Positions 24,555-32,948 of a DNA stretch of 37,485 bases are shown here, in pieces. Location of the stretch: assembly GCA_050260355.1 (NCBI GenBank), contig JBLNBZ010000093.1:1-37485 (forward strand), given 5' to 3'. A program made the position numbers and the translations under genes. Position 1 is the stretch's first letter. The number at the start of each line of letters is the position of its first letter. The notes under the pieces were generated by a model. That model did not search any database. It had not been told where the DNA came from and saw only the letters and a list, made by a program, of their open reading frames with translations. This stretch comes from CADEFX01 sp050260355. GTDB lineage: Bacteria; Pseudomonadota; Alphaproteobacteria; Rhizobiales; Hyphomicrobiaceae.

Positions 24555-25182
24555 CGAGGCTTACGAGCCTCGGCGGCGGCTCGCCCTCCGGCGCCGCTCC
24601 GTCTGCCCCGACATTACTGCTTGCCTTCGCTGCGCCCTCAGCCGGAGCGTCCGTCGCGGCGTGCTTGCGCATGTAGGTGATCGGCAAGTCCTGATCGGCG
24701 CTGATGGTTTGTACGCCGTGCGAGGTGACGTCATAGCCGAGCTTCTCGAAGAAACCGACGGCATTGACGAGGACGCGCGCGCTGAAACGCTCGAAGCCTG
24801 CTGTGCGTGCGTGCGATTCCGCATTCAAGACGAGCCGGCGGCCGACGCCCATGCCCGTGAACAGCGGCCGCACGAACACCGCGGTGATCCGGGCCAGCGC
24901 ACCGTTGTCGTCGGCAGGCGTCCAGCCCGAAGTGCCGATCAGCTCGCCATCGAGCCAGGCGGCGTGAACGTTCTGCCCGATCAGCCGGTCGATGTAACGC
25001 TGCGAGCGCACGAAATTGGTGAAGGCATCGCACTCCGACTCCGTGAAATGCCCACCCGCGTGCGCGCGGAAGGCCGCAGAGTGCACGTAGCGCACGCTGG
25101 CCCAGTCATCGAGGCCCACAGGCCGGAGCGCGATTCGATCGGCTGCACCGGGCATCGCCTGCGAGCTCGACTCTTTGACCAT
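24535..25182 (-). CDS. GNAT family N-acetyltransferase
   Basis: A 215-residue acetyltransferase. Motif A of the acetyl-CoA site is seen in ITAVFVRPLFTGMGVGRRLV (99-118), where the R/Q-x2-G-x-G/A loop binds the pyrophosphate. WLDGELIGTSGW (76-87) is the strand before it, and AVGFFEKLGYD the usual C-terminal part. The first 15 residues and the last 40 (Ala/Pro/Gly-rich, GADGAAPEGEPPPR) lie outside the fold. The 3' end overlaps the convergent gltX by 20 bases, so the tail may have grown by read-through into the neighbour. The substrate cannot be deduced. It is preceded by the DUF2865 gene on the same strand with a 45-base gap. Confidence 0.87.
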   Translation of the reverse strand: MVKESSSQAMPGAADRIALRPVGLDDWASVRYVHSAAFRAHAGGHFTESECDAFTNFVRSQRYIDRLIGQNVHAAWLDGELIGTSGWTPADDNGALARITAVFVRPLFTGMGVGRRLVLNAESHARTAGFERFSARVLVNAVGFFEKLGYDVTSHGVQTISADQDLPITYMRKHAATDAPAEGAAKASSNVGADGAAPEGEPPPRLVSLVTPRAR

Positions 25183-25227
25183 GACGCATGCCTGCGAGGC
25201 TAGGGTCTCATTCGATCCCGGTGACCA

Positions 25228-26277
25228 TCATTGTCGCTGGGCCTGCTTTGTCGGCTGCTGCGGCGGCGCCTCCGCCTTGCGATCGGGGCGCTCGCCGGCC
25301 GACGGGTTGTACTCGGCCTGCTTGCACGAGCAGCCGGGGACGTATTCCTTGCGATAGCGGAAGGCCGATTTCAGGCTGGTATATGGCTGCTGGCTGTTCG
25401 CGGAAACCATCTGCTCCACGGCCCCGCCTGGGTTCTGATAGTAGTAAAGCTCTGCCGGCGCAGCACACCTCGACTGGCACACCTCGGCGTCGCGCTGGAA
25501 GTGGTTCGGCAACGTCGAGAAGCTGACCGGGAAATAGAAGCCATCGCAAAGCCGGACGCAGAGCGTCCGATAGGTGGCGAACGGTAGCGCGCCGAACTGG
25601 TTGGCACCGCCACCGGCCCCGCTATCCTCGTCCTGCCACAGCGACGAGAACGGGTTGAAGCCGCCCCTGCGCTGCGCCTCTTGCTGGTAGTTCGCGCCGC
25701 AGTTGTTGCGGGCAAGCTCGCGGATGATGTCGTCCTGATAGGAGCGATCGCGCGAGCCCAGGATCTGCTGGCGCTGGGCATCGAGCTCCGCCACCTTGCG
25801 CTTGGCGGCCTCGGCCTGGTTGGCGAGGTCCACACACTGGCGCGTGCGGCGCAGCGTCTTGGAGAACAGGAAATAATCGTAGCAGTCCCCACGGTCGAGC
25901 TGGGCCTGCGCGATCTGGCTCGCCCTGTCGGCCTGGCGGATGTCGCTCTCGATCCTGGGCAGCATCTCGCGCGATACGTTACCCCGCTGGCTCTCGGCCA
26001 CGAGCCGCTGCTCGAGCTGCAGGCAGATAGGGTTCGCGTTGCGCGAGGCGAGCGGGGCCTGCGGGGCCCCTGGCTGGTTGGGCGCAGGGATCGGCGCAGG
26101 CTGCTGCTGGGGGCTGGGCCGCCACATGGGCTCGCGCGGCACGGGCGGCCGATCGGGATTGGCCCACGGCCACCAGCCCTGCGCCACGGCCGAGCCCTGC
26201 GGCATGGCAAACGGCGCCGCCAATGCAAGCAGCAGGCTGAGACCGGCAACAGCCTTTGTCCTCGGACGGATTGTCAT
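25228..26277 (-). CDS. Secreted DUF2865 protein
   Basis: A 349-residue exported protein of the DUF2865 family, seen mainly in Hyphomicrobiales. The signal peptide is residues 1-32 (cleavage after AVA, before QGWW). A Pro/Gln-rich stretch (40-80) is followed by a helical region with paired Cys (ICLQLEQRL and CYDYF, RQCVDL) and the family core YRTLCVRLCDGFYFPVSF, then CQSRCAAPAELYYY, and finally FRYRKEYVPGCSC. The many Cys suggest disulphides in the periplasm. Function is unknown. The gene is divergent from the hydratase gene with a 174-base gap, and upstream of the GNAT gene on the same strand. Confidence 0.9.
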   Translation of the reverse strand: MTIRPRTKAVAGLSLLLALAAPFAMPQGSAVAQGWWPWANPDRPPVPREPMWRPSPQQQPAPIPAPNQPGAPQAPLASRNANPICLQLEQRLVAESQRGNVSREMLPRIESDIRQADRASQIAQAQLDRGDCYDYFLFSKTLRRTRQCVDLANQAEAAKRKVAELDAQRQQILGSRDRSYQDDIIRELARNNCGANYQQEAQRRGGFNPFSSLWQDEDSGAGGGANQFGALPFATYRTLCVRLCDGFYFPVSFSTLPNHFQRDAEVCQSRCAAPAELYYYQNPGGAVEQMVSANSQQPYTSLKSAFRYRKEYVPGCSCKQAEYNPSAGERPDRKAEAPPQQPTKQAQRQ

Positions 26278-26451
26278 GCCATGCTCGGGCGTCCCTCATG
26301 CCGACGCTGCGTGCCGGCGAATCCTCAATCACCCCTTGTGCCGACATATTGCGGATGCTGGATTAGAGGGTCAATTGGGAGCAATTGCGGCGGCGCGCCC
26401 GTGCACAGCCTGTCGGGCTGCGGCGGCGCCCGCGCGAGGGAGCCAGAGGGC

Positions 26452-27234
26452 ATGGACCAGGAAACGGCAGAGCGGGCGGCGGGTCTTCTCGTCGAGGCTC
26501 GCAACTCGGGGCGCGCGGTCGCAGGGTTTCCTGACGACATTAGGCCCAAAAGCGTGGAGGAGGGCTATCAGGTCCAAGCCGCCTTCCGCAAGCTGTGGAA
26601 GGACAAGATCGCGGGCTGGAAGATCGGCGCCACGGCCAAGCCGGTGATGGCCAAGTTCGGCATTGCCGAGCCGTTCATGGGCCCGTGCTACGCGGCGACC
26701 GTGCACGCCAGTCCCGCGCATCTGCCGGCCAAGCGCTTCAACCATCTCGTCATCGAGACCGAGTTTGCCTACCGCCTGGGGCGACCGCTGCCCGCCCGGC
26801 CCTCGGGCTACTCCCGCGCCGAGATCGTGGCCGCCGTCGACGCCATTGTGCCGGCTTTCGAGCTGATCAACTGCCGGCTCGAGACGCTTCCGCTCGACAA
26901 CGCCCCGCTCGCGATCGCGGATTGCGGGCTCAATGGCGCGCTGGTGCTCGGAGCCGCGATTGTCGACTGGCAGGCCCTGGACGTGCCGAACCATACCGTC
27001 CGTCTCCTCGTCGACGGCGCGGTGAAAGGCGAGGGCACAGGCGCCTCGGCACTCGGCGACCCGCGCAATGTGCTCGACTGGGTCGTCAACAAGCTGTCGC
27101 GGGACGGCGTGGACCTGGAGAAGGGCCAGGTGCTCTCGACCGGAACGTGCACCGGCGTCGTACCCCTGCAGGCGGGTCAGACCGCGGTCGGGGACTTCGG
27201 CACGCTCGGCAAGATCGAGATGCGGTTCGAGTAG
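26452..27234 (+). CDS. 2-keto-4-pentenoate hydratase-like protein (MhpD/FAH-like)
   Basis: A 260-residue member of the hydratase/decarboxylase group that includes MhpD, DmpE and DmpH, which act on 2-hydroxy-dienoates from aromatic meta-cleavage. The fold shows GWKIGATAKPVMAKFG (55-70), PFMGPCY, and the metal-binding acidic run VIETEFAYRLG with E102 and E104; later PAFELINCR and the C-terminal GVVPLQAGQTAVGDFGTLG. The ATG at 26452 follows AGAGGG; the frame is open far upstream but has no family residues. No other aromatic-pathway genes adjoin, though the VOC enzyme at 2179 belongs to the same fold class as extradiol dioxygenases. A hairpin lies 140 bases downstream. Confidence 0.88.
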   Translation: MDQETAERAAGLLVEARNSGRAVAGFPDDIRPKSVEEGYQVQAAFRKLWKDKIAGWKIGATAKPVMAKFGIAEPFMGPCYAATVHASPAHLPAKRFNHLVIETEFAYRLGRPLPARPSGYSRAEIVAAVDAIVPAFELINCRLETLPLDNAPLAIADCGLNGALVLGAAIVDWQALDVPNHTVRLLVDGAVKGEGTGASALGDPRNVLDWVVNKLSRDGVDLEKGQVLSTGTCTGVVPLQAGQTAVGDFGTLGKIEMRFE

Positions 27235-27375
27235 AGGCCGGGCGCGACCTCGCCCTCCGGACAGCGCCAGGATCGCGCCCCGCAACCAGGCCGATGCTCA
27301 CGGCACGAGCATTGGCCTTGACGCTGGCACCGGCCTCGCCCATAAGGCGGGCCATGATCTGGAACGCGCCGAAAC

Positions 27376-27400
27376 ATGCCGTCAACGATTGTTGCGGCAT
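27376..27400 (+). terminator. Stem-loop before cysS (terminator or leader structure)
   Basis: ATGCCG-t-CAAC, loop GATT, GTTG-CGGCAT: ten base pairs with one bulged T, followed by TATTATT. It sits in an AT-richer pocket between the hydratase stop and cysS. It could end hydratase transcription or be part of the cysS leader. The T-run is interrupted, so a strong intrinsic terminator is doubtful. Confidence 0.5.
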
Positions 27401-27498
27401 TATTATTCCGAGCTAGCTGATCCGCTGGCGCGCGGCCTGCTTCTTTGCCTCATCCCTAGACAGAGAACCGCCCCTCGCCAGCCGGTGAAGGGGTGACC

Positions 27499-28995
27499 GT
27501 GACACTCACACTTTACAACACGCTGACGCGCCGCAAGGAGCCCTTCCGGCCGATCGATCCGAAGAACGTGCGCATGTATGTGTGCGGGCCGACGGTTTAC
27601 GACTTTGCGCACATCGGCAATGCGCGGCCCGTGATCGTGTTCGACGTGCTGTTCCGGCTGCTGCGGCACATCTATGGCGCCGATCATGTCACCTACGCGC
27701 GCAACATCACGGACGTGGACGACAAGATCAACGCGCGCGCGGCCGAGGAATATCCGGACCTGCCGCTGAACGAGGCGATCGCCAGGGTCACCGAGAAAAC
27801 CGAAAAGCAGTTCCACGAGGACATCGCAGCGCTCGGCGTGCTCGAGCCGACCGTGGAGCCGCGCGCGACGCAGTCAATTCCCGAGATGCGCGCGCTGATC
27901 GAGACGTTGGTGGCCAAGGGTCATGCCTACGTGGCCGACAGCCACGTGCTGTTCGACGTCGCCTCGATGCCCGACTACGGGCGGCTTGCCAACCGCAGCC
28001 TGGAGGAGATGGAGGCCGGAGCTCGGGTGGAGGTGGCGCCTTACAAGAAGGGGCCGATGGACTTCGTGCTTTGGAAGCCGTCGAAGCCCGGCGAGCCCGC
28101 GTGGCCCTCGCCGGCCGGCATCGCGGCGCCGGGGCGACCGGGCTGGCACATCGAGTGCTCGGCGATGGCTGACCGCTGGCTCTGGCAGGAGCCGAAGTTG
28201 AAGGGACTCTTGTCGGAGGCGGGGCTGAAGCAGCCGCACGTGTTCGACATCCACGGCGGCGGCATCGATCTCGTCTTTCCGCACCACGAGAATGAGATCG
28301 CGCAATCGCGCTGCGCGCACGGCACCCCGGTGATGGCGAACTACTGGATGCACAACGGCTTCCTGCAGGTCGAGGGCGAGAAGATGTCCAAGTCCCTCGG
28401 GAATTTCGTGACGATCAACGAGTTGCTGGTAACGGACAAATTTGGTGGGCGGCGGTGGCCTGGCGAAGTGCTCCGCCTGGCGATGCTCATGACGCACTAC
28501 CGGCAGCCCATTGATTGGACAGTTCGGAAGGTGGATGAGGCGTATCGACTGCTCGATCGCTGGTATCAGGAGTTGAAGCCGCGTGGTGCATCTTCAAAAG
28601 ACAACGAAGAGCCTGACGCTGAATTCATCAGCTCATTGACAGATGACTTGAACACGCCGAGAGCGATTAGCCGTCTTATGGCTTTGATTGCGAAGGCTCA
28701 GGGGCCCATTTCTGGAGGCCCAGCAATTGAACTGAAACGGACGATCATCCGATCAGGTCAGTTATTGGGAATTTTGGGCCATACACACGACCAATGGATG
28801 GCACCTCGAATTTCGGCAGTCGATGAGGCATTAATCTCCTCCCGAATCGCCGCCCGCTCCGCCGCCCGCAAAGCCAAGAACTTCAAGGAAGCCGACCGCA
28901 TCCGGGACGAGCTCTCGGCCATGGGCATCCAGCTCAAGGACTCCAAGGACCCTGCTACCGGCGAGATCGTGACGACGTGGGAGGTGAAGCGGTGA
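27499..28995 (+). CDS. cysS: Cysteine--tRNA ligase
   Basis: Class I synthetase that charges tRNA-Cys, 498 residues from this start. It has the Zn ligand in YVCGPTVYDFAHIGN (C29, HIGN 38-41), HIECSAM and FPHHENE for zinc, and KMSKSLGNF. A C-terminal helical anticodon-binding region follows, ending KEADRIRDELSAMGIQLKD. Two GTG codons compete: 27493 and 27499; the second is favoured because AAGGGG (27488-27493) would overlap the first. Odd point: from about 28500 to 28840 the GC content falls to about 50% (my count for 28561-28800: 120 of 240) against 62-67% in the two 60-base lines I counted upstream, without breaking the frame. Downstream lie the repeat copy B, a small membrane protein and cimA. 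Confidence 0.96.
   Translation: MTLTLYNTLTRRKEPFRPIDPKNVRMYVCGPTVYDFAHIGNARPVIVFDVLFRLLRHIYGADHVTYARNITDVDDKINARAAEEYPDLPLNEAIARVTEKTEKQFHEDIAALGVLEPTVEPRATQSIPEMRALIETLVAKGHAYVADSHVLFDVASMPDYGRLANRSLEEMEAGARVEVAPYKKGPMDFVLWKPSKPGEPAWPSPAGIAAPGRPGWHIECSAMADRWLWQEPKLKGLLSEAGLKQPHVFDIHGGGIDLVFPHHENEIAQSRCAHGTPVMANYWMHNGFLQVEGEKMSKSLGNFVTINELLVTDKFGGRRWPGEVLRLAMLMTHYRQPIDWTVRKVDEAYRLLDRWYQELKPRGASSKDNEEPDAEFISSLTDDLNTPRAISRLMALIAKAQGPISGGPAIELKRTIIRSGQLLGILGHTHDQWMAPRISAVDEALISSRIAARSAARKAKNFKEADRIRDELSAMGIQLKDSKDPATGEIVTTWEVKR
28500..28840. other. AT-richer patch inside cysS
   Basis: About 340 bases encoding the start of the anticodon-binding region use many A/T-ending codons (ATT, TTA, GCA, TCA, GAA) that are rare in the flanks. 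GC is about 50% over 28561-28800 by count, then returns abruptly at about 28845 (CCGCCCGCTCC). This looks like a mosaic junction from recombination with a less GC-rich cysS, or local relaxed codon use. Confidence 0.6.
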
Positions 28996-29014
28996 GCCGC
29001 TTCTCCTCCGCTCC

Positions 29015-29149
29015 GTCATTCCGGCCAAGTGAGCGCACCACGCGAACGCGAGCCGGGATCGAGGCCCACGTCTCCGCGTCCTCGTGGAGCCTTGCGCTGG
29101 ATCCCGCATCGGCGCTCGGCCCACACCGGTCTTGCTGGTGCGGGATGAC
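29015..29149 (-). repeat. Dispersed repeat, copy B, with inverted ends
   Basis: This intergenic element is bounded by GTCATTCCGG (29015-29024) and CGGGATGAC (29141-29149), an inverted repeat with one mismatch. Its interior 29023-29122 matches copy A at 7-108 in the opposite orientation, including 32 identical bases. It lies 20 bases after the cysS stop. The structure recalls short palindromic-ended, non-coding repeats (REP/MITE-like). Confidence 0.75.
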
Positions 29150-29242
29150 GCGGCGGGGACGCGAAGCACACGGCCAGCGCTCCTTATCGCGTGAAGGACG
29201 GGGAATGGGCGACGCGCGCCTGCTCACAGGGACGCTCACGCC

Positions 29243-29377
29243 ATGAGCACGCCCGGCCCTTCCGATCCCAACGTCCGTCCGCCGTTCTGGAAGCACCGCT
29301 ACTACTATCTGGCGCTCAAGGTCATCGTGCTGCTGGTGGCTCTGGCGCTTGCGCTGCGCTGGTTCGGGATGGCCTGA
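29243..29377 (+). CDS. Small single-pass membrane protein
   Basis: A 44-residue frame: a hydrophilic Pro-rich start (MSTPGPSDPNVRPPFWKHR), then YYYLALKV and a hydrophobic helix to about residue 42 ending RWFGMA. One transmembrane segment with a basic residue cluster before it suggests the N-terminus stays inside. The stop is 18 bases before cimA, with only weak ribosome-site likeness (CAGGGACG) about a dozen bases before the ATG. Placed between cysS and cimA it may be cotranscribed with cimA. I recognise no family. Confidence 0.6.
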   Translation: MSTPGPSDPNVRPPFWKHRYYYLALKVIVLLVALALALRWFGMA

Positions 29378-29395
29378 GCTCGCGAGGACCGCCGC

Positions 29396-31015
29396 ATGAC
29401 CAGGGAACGCCTCTACCTGTTCGACACCACGCTGCGTGACGGCGCGCAAACCACGGGCGTCGACTTCTCGCTCGAGGACAAGCGGCTGATCGCCAAGACG
29501 CTCGATGAGCTGGGCGTCGATTACATCGAGGGCGGATATCCTGGCGCCAACGTCACGGACACCGCGTTCTTCTCCACCAAGCCGGCGCTTGCGAACGCGC
29601 GCTTCACCGCCTTCGGCATGACCAAGCGTGCAGGCCGCTCCACATCCAACGATCCGGGCTTCCAGGCCATCCTGCAATCGAAGGCCGAGGCCATCTGCCT
29701 CGTTGCAAAGGCCTGGGACTATCACGTGCGCGTCGCGCTCGGCATCAGCAACGAGGATAACCTCGAGGGCATCCGCCAGTCGGTCGCCGCTGTCGTTCAA
29801 TCCGGCCGCGAGGCGATGATCGATTGCGAGCACTTTTTCGATGGCTACAAGGGCAATCCCGCCTATGCCCTTCAGGTGGCAAAAGCTGCATTCGACGCCG
29901 GCGCACGCTGGGTGGTGCTGTGCGACACCAACGGCGGCACGCTGCCGCACGAGGTAGCCGCCATCGTTGCCGAGGTTGCCAAGCACGTGCCGGGCGCCAA
30001 TCTCGGCATCCACACGCACAATGACACCGAGAACGCGGTTGCCAATACGCTTGCGGCCGTGCAAGCCGGCTGCCGCCAGATCCAGGGCACGCTCAATGGC
30101 CTCGGCGAGCGTTGCGGCAACGCCAACCTGACGTCGATCATTCCGACGCTGCTGTTGAAATCCGAGTTCGCCGACCGCTTCCAGATCGCGGTCACGCCGC
30201 AACAGCTCGCCAGGCTCACGCACGCGAGCCGCGTGCTGGACGAGATCTTGAACCGCGCGCCGAACCGGCACGCGCCGTACGTGGGCGAGGCGGCCTTCGC
30301 CACCAAGGCCGGCATCCATGCCTCGGCGATCCTGAAGGAGCCGGAGACCTACGAGCACGTCAAGCCCGAGGCAGTCGGCAACCGGCGCCGTGTGCTGGTG
30401 TCGGACCAGGCCGGCAAATCGAACCTCGTGCACGAGCTCGAGCGGCTCGGCATCGATATCGACCGCAGCGATACGCGGAACGCTGACCAGCTCGACGAGG
30501 TGAAGGCGCGCGAAGCCGTGGGCTACGCCTACGAGGGCGCGGACGCCTCCTTCGAGCTGCTGGCGCGCCGGTTGCTCGGCGAGGTGCCGCACTTCTTCAC
30601 CGTCGACAGCTTCCGCGTGATGGTCGAGCGGCGGCACAACGCTCTGGGCAAGCTGATCACCGTGTCGGAAGCCACTGTAAAGGTGTTCATCAACGGCGAC
30701 AGCGAGCCGCTGTGGTCGGTCGCTGAGGGCAACGGCCCGATCAATGCGCTCGATCAGGCCCTGCGCAAGGACCTCGGCCGCTATCAGAAGCACATCGAGA
30801 ATGTCGAGCTTGTCGACTACAAGGTGCGCATCCTGACGGGAGGAACGGAAGCCGTGACGCGCGTGCTGGTCGAGAGCCGCGACAGGCAGTCCGGCGCGCG
30901 GTGGTTTACGGTCGGCGTCTCCGCGAACATCGTCGATGCCAGCTTCGAGGCGCTGATCGACTCCATAACGTTCAAGCTGCTCAAGGAGCGCGCCGACGCG
31001 GCTCGAGCTCTTTAG
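29396..31015 (+). CDS. cimA: (R)-citramalate synthase
   Basis: Condenses pyruvate and acetyl-CoA to citramalate, the entry to the threonine-independent isoleucine pathway. The 539-residue protein has an N-terminal HMG-CoA lyase-like barrel with LFDTTLRDGAQTTGVDFS (8-25), where D-x-TLRDG holds catalytic and metal residues, and the metal-binding GIHTHNDTENAVAN, followed by GTLNGLGERCGNANL. The C-terminal regulatory (LeuA dimer) domain lies after about 415, which in relatives binds isoleucine. The length and VDYIEGGYPGANVTD place it in the long citramalate-synthase branch rather than in isopropylmalate synthases. It starts 18 bases after the small membrane protein gene. Confidence 0.94.
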   Translation: MTRERLYLFDTTLRDGAQTTGVDFSLEDKRLIAKTLDELGVDYIEGGYPGANVTDTAFFSTKPALANARFTAFGMTKRAGRSTSNDPGFQAILQSKAEAICLVAKAWDYHVRVALGISNEDNLEGIRQSVAAVVQSGREAMIDCEHFFDGYKGNPAYALQVAKAAFDAGARWVVLCDTNGGTLPHEVAAIVAEVAKHVPGANLGIHTHNDTENAVANTLAAVQAGCRQIQGTLNGLGERCGNANLTSIIPTLLLKSEFADRFQIAVTPQQLARLTHASRVLDEILNRAPNRHAPYVGEAAFATKAGIHASAILKEPETYEHVKPEAVGNRRRVLVSDQAGKSNLVHELERLGIDIDRSDTRNADQLDEVKAREAVGYAYEGADASFELLARRLLGEVPHFFTVDSFRVMVERRHNALGKLITVSEATVKVFINGDSEPLWSVAEGNGPINALDQALRKDLGRYQKHIENVELVDYKVRILTGGTEAVTRVLVESRDRQSGARWFTVGVSANIVDASFEALIDSITFKLLKERADAARAL

Positions 31016-31309
31016 CGCGACCGCGATCGGACTTGCAGGCGCAACAGGCGACTTTCGTCTCAGCCGCCGCGCCGCGATTTTGAGCGCCAAAGGATCGTCG
31101 GCGCGTCCATGTCGATGGTGCAGCGCTGAGTTGCGCGGAGAGCAAACCCGGTCCCGCGTTAAGCCTCTTCAACGAAAGATGACAGCGAGACCCTCAGTTT
31201 CGACAAAATGCCGCGGAGCCTCTCCCATATTTCCCATTAGATAGCGCCCATTGCCGCGAAGCTGTGGAACGCTTTCGAGGCGATAGCCTGTCTCGCCTCC
31301 GAAAGGTCG

Positions 31310-32005
31310 ATGATGTTCTGTAACGTGTACGTTGATTTCGACGGAACGATTGCTCCGGGCGAGCCCACGGACGCGCTCTTCGATCAGTTTGCAGACCCGA
31401 GCTGGCGCCAGATCGAGGACGAGTGGCAGAAGGGACGGCTGTCGTCGCGCGAGTGCATGAGCGGACAGGTCGCACTGTTGCGCGCCACGCCGACAGTCGT
31501 CGACGAGTTCCTGCGCGGCGTCGAGATCGACCCGCACTTTCCCGAGTTCGTGAAGCTTTGCAGCGCCCGTGGCGCGCGGGTGATCGTCGTGTCGGACGGC
31601 CTCGATCGCGTTGTCGGCTCAGCCCTGCGCAACGCGGGCCTCGAGCTGCCCTTCTTCGCAAACCGGCTGAAGTGGCAGGGCGGCGATCGCTGGACGCTCG
31701 AGTTTCCGCACGCGCGCCTCGACTGCCGTTCCGCCATGGGCAACTGCAAGTGCGGGCACCGGCGCACGCGCCCGGGCTCGCTCGAGGTGATGGTCGGTGA
31801 CGGCCGGTCCGATTTCTGCCTTGCCGAGCGGGCACACTTGGTCCTCGCCAAGAGTGCGCTCGCCAGCCACTGCGTACGCATGGGCTTGCCCCACGCGCAC
31901 ATCGAGAATTTCTCGGACGCCGGTGCTGCGCTCAGCAGCTGGCTCGACACCGCGGAAACGAGCGTTGTCGTTGCCGGCTGGCGGCGATCGGCGGCCGCAA
32001 TTTGA
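31310..32005 (+). CDS. MtnX-like HAD-IB family phosphatase
   Basis: A 231-residue haloacid dehalogenase-type phosphatase. The catalytic D9-x-D11 is in YVDFDGTIAP; motif II is IVVSDGLD, and the C-terminal acidic motif is VMVGDGRSDFC. It is closest to MtnX/SerB-like phosphatases (2-hydroxy-3-keto-5-methylthiopentenyl-1-phosphate phosphatase). No other methionine-salvage genes are near, so the substrate is open. Two ATGs (31310, 31313) follow GAAAGG. The 294-base gap upstream of it, after cimA, shows no gene. The stop overlaps a possible TTG start of the next gene, so the two likely form an operon. Confidence 0.85.
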   Translation: MMFCNVYVDFDGTIAPGEPTDALFDQFADPSWRQIEDEWQKGRLSSRECMSGQVALLRATPTVVDEFLRGVEIDPHFPEFVKLCSARGARVIVVSDGLDRVVGSALRNAGLELPFFANRLKWQGGDRWTLEFPHARLDCRSAMGNCKCGHRRTRPGSLEVMVGDGRSDFCLAERAHLVLAKSALASHCVRMGLPHAHIENFSDAGAALSSWLDTAETSVVVAGWRRSAAAI

Positions 32006-32031
32006 CATTGGACCCGGTAGGACGCGCGTCG

Positions 32032-32907
32032 ATGACGATTCAGGAGCGCAGCTTCACGATGGAGGCAGGCCGCACAGGCTTCCTGCTGATCCACGGCCTC
32101 GGCGGGACGCCGATCGAGCATCGCTTCGTCGCCATGGGACTGGCACGCAATGGCTACACCGTGCATTGCCCGCAACTCGCCGGTCACTGCGGGAGCTACG
32201 AGGACTTGCGCGAGACGGGCTGGAGGGATTGGTATGCCTCGGTCGAGGCGGCGCACGACACCCTGTGCAAATCGTGTGACGTGGTGATCGTCGGCGGCCT
32301 GTCGATGGGCGCGCTGCTGGCACTGCACCTGGCGGCCCAGCGGCCCGACAAGGTGCAAGGCACTGCGCTGTTTGCGCCCACCCTGAAACTCGATGGCTGG
32401 GGCGTGCCTTGGTACGCATCCCTCTTCAGGCTGGTCAGGCACAAGTGGTTCGCCAACTTGATCCAGTTTTCCGAACGCGAGCCGTACGGCATCAAGGATC
32501 CGCGCGTACGCGCCTTGGTCGATGCGGCCATCCATAGTGGGGACAGCTCGCAGGTCGGGCAGCTCACCAACCCCGGTGGGGTCATTCTGGAGATGCGCTG
32601 GCTCGTCAAGCTGGTGAAGCGCGAGCTGGCGTCCATCAAGCAGCCGGCCCTCATTCTCCACCCCAGGGAGGACGACCGCGCCGGCCTCGGTAACGCGGCC
32701 TATCTGCAAGCAAGGCTCGGCGGCATCGTGGACACCTGCGTGCTCGACGACAGCTATCACGTGATCACCATGGACCGGCAACGGTCGGTCGTCGTGCAGC
32801 GCGCTTCAGCCTTCGCGTCGTGGCTTACAGAGCGGGTCAGGTTGGCCAGCCAGGGGGCCACCGTGTCCAGCATGTGGGATGCTCAGCCGGCGCCGTCGCG
32901 CTCGTGA
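32032..32907 (+). CDS. Alpha/beta hydrolase (carboxylesterase-like)
   Basis: A 291-residue serine hydrolase. GFLLIHGLGGTP (16-27) gives the oxyanion HG, the nucleophile elbow is GGLSMGA with S91, and the catalytic His is in DDSYHVITMD near the C-terminus. The acid is probably in HPREDDRAG. The lid and core resemble the monoacylglycerol lipase/esterase group. The ATG at 32032 is favoured, with TAGGA nine bases upstream; a TTG at 32002 that overlaps the phosphatase stop is an alternative. It follows the phosphatase gene and converges on meaB with a 41-base gap that contains a weak hairpin (CGACG-ATGC-CGTCG at 32910-32923). Confidence 0.87.
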   Translation: MTIQERSFTMEAGRTGFLLIHGLGGTPIEHRFVAMGLARNGYTVHCPQLAGHCGSYEDLRETGWRDWYASVEAAHDTLCKSCDVVIVGGLSMGALLALHLAAQRPDKVQGTALFAPTLKLDGWGVPWYASLFRLVRHKWFANLIQFSEREPYGIKDPRVRALVDAAIHSGDSSQVGQLTNPGGVILEMRWLVKLVKRELASIKQPALILHPREDDRAGLGNAAYLQARLGGIVDTCVLDDSYHVITMDRQRSVVVQRASAFASWLTERVRLASQGATVSSMWDAQPAPSRS

Positions 32908-32948
32908 ATCGACGATGCCGTCGCGGAGGCTGGCGTCGTAATGCGGGG

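Noticed and set aside
28955..31090. 711-residue minus-strand frame across cimA
   Set aside because: cimA has all catalytic motifs on the plus strand. The reverse frame has no family features and is a codon-bias shadow.
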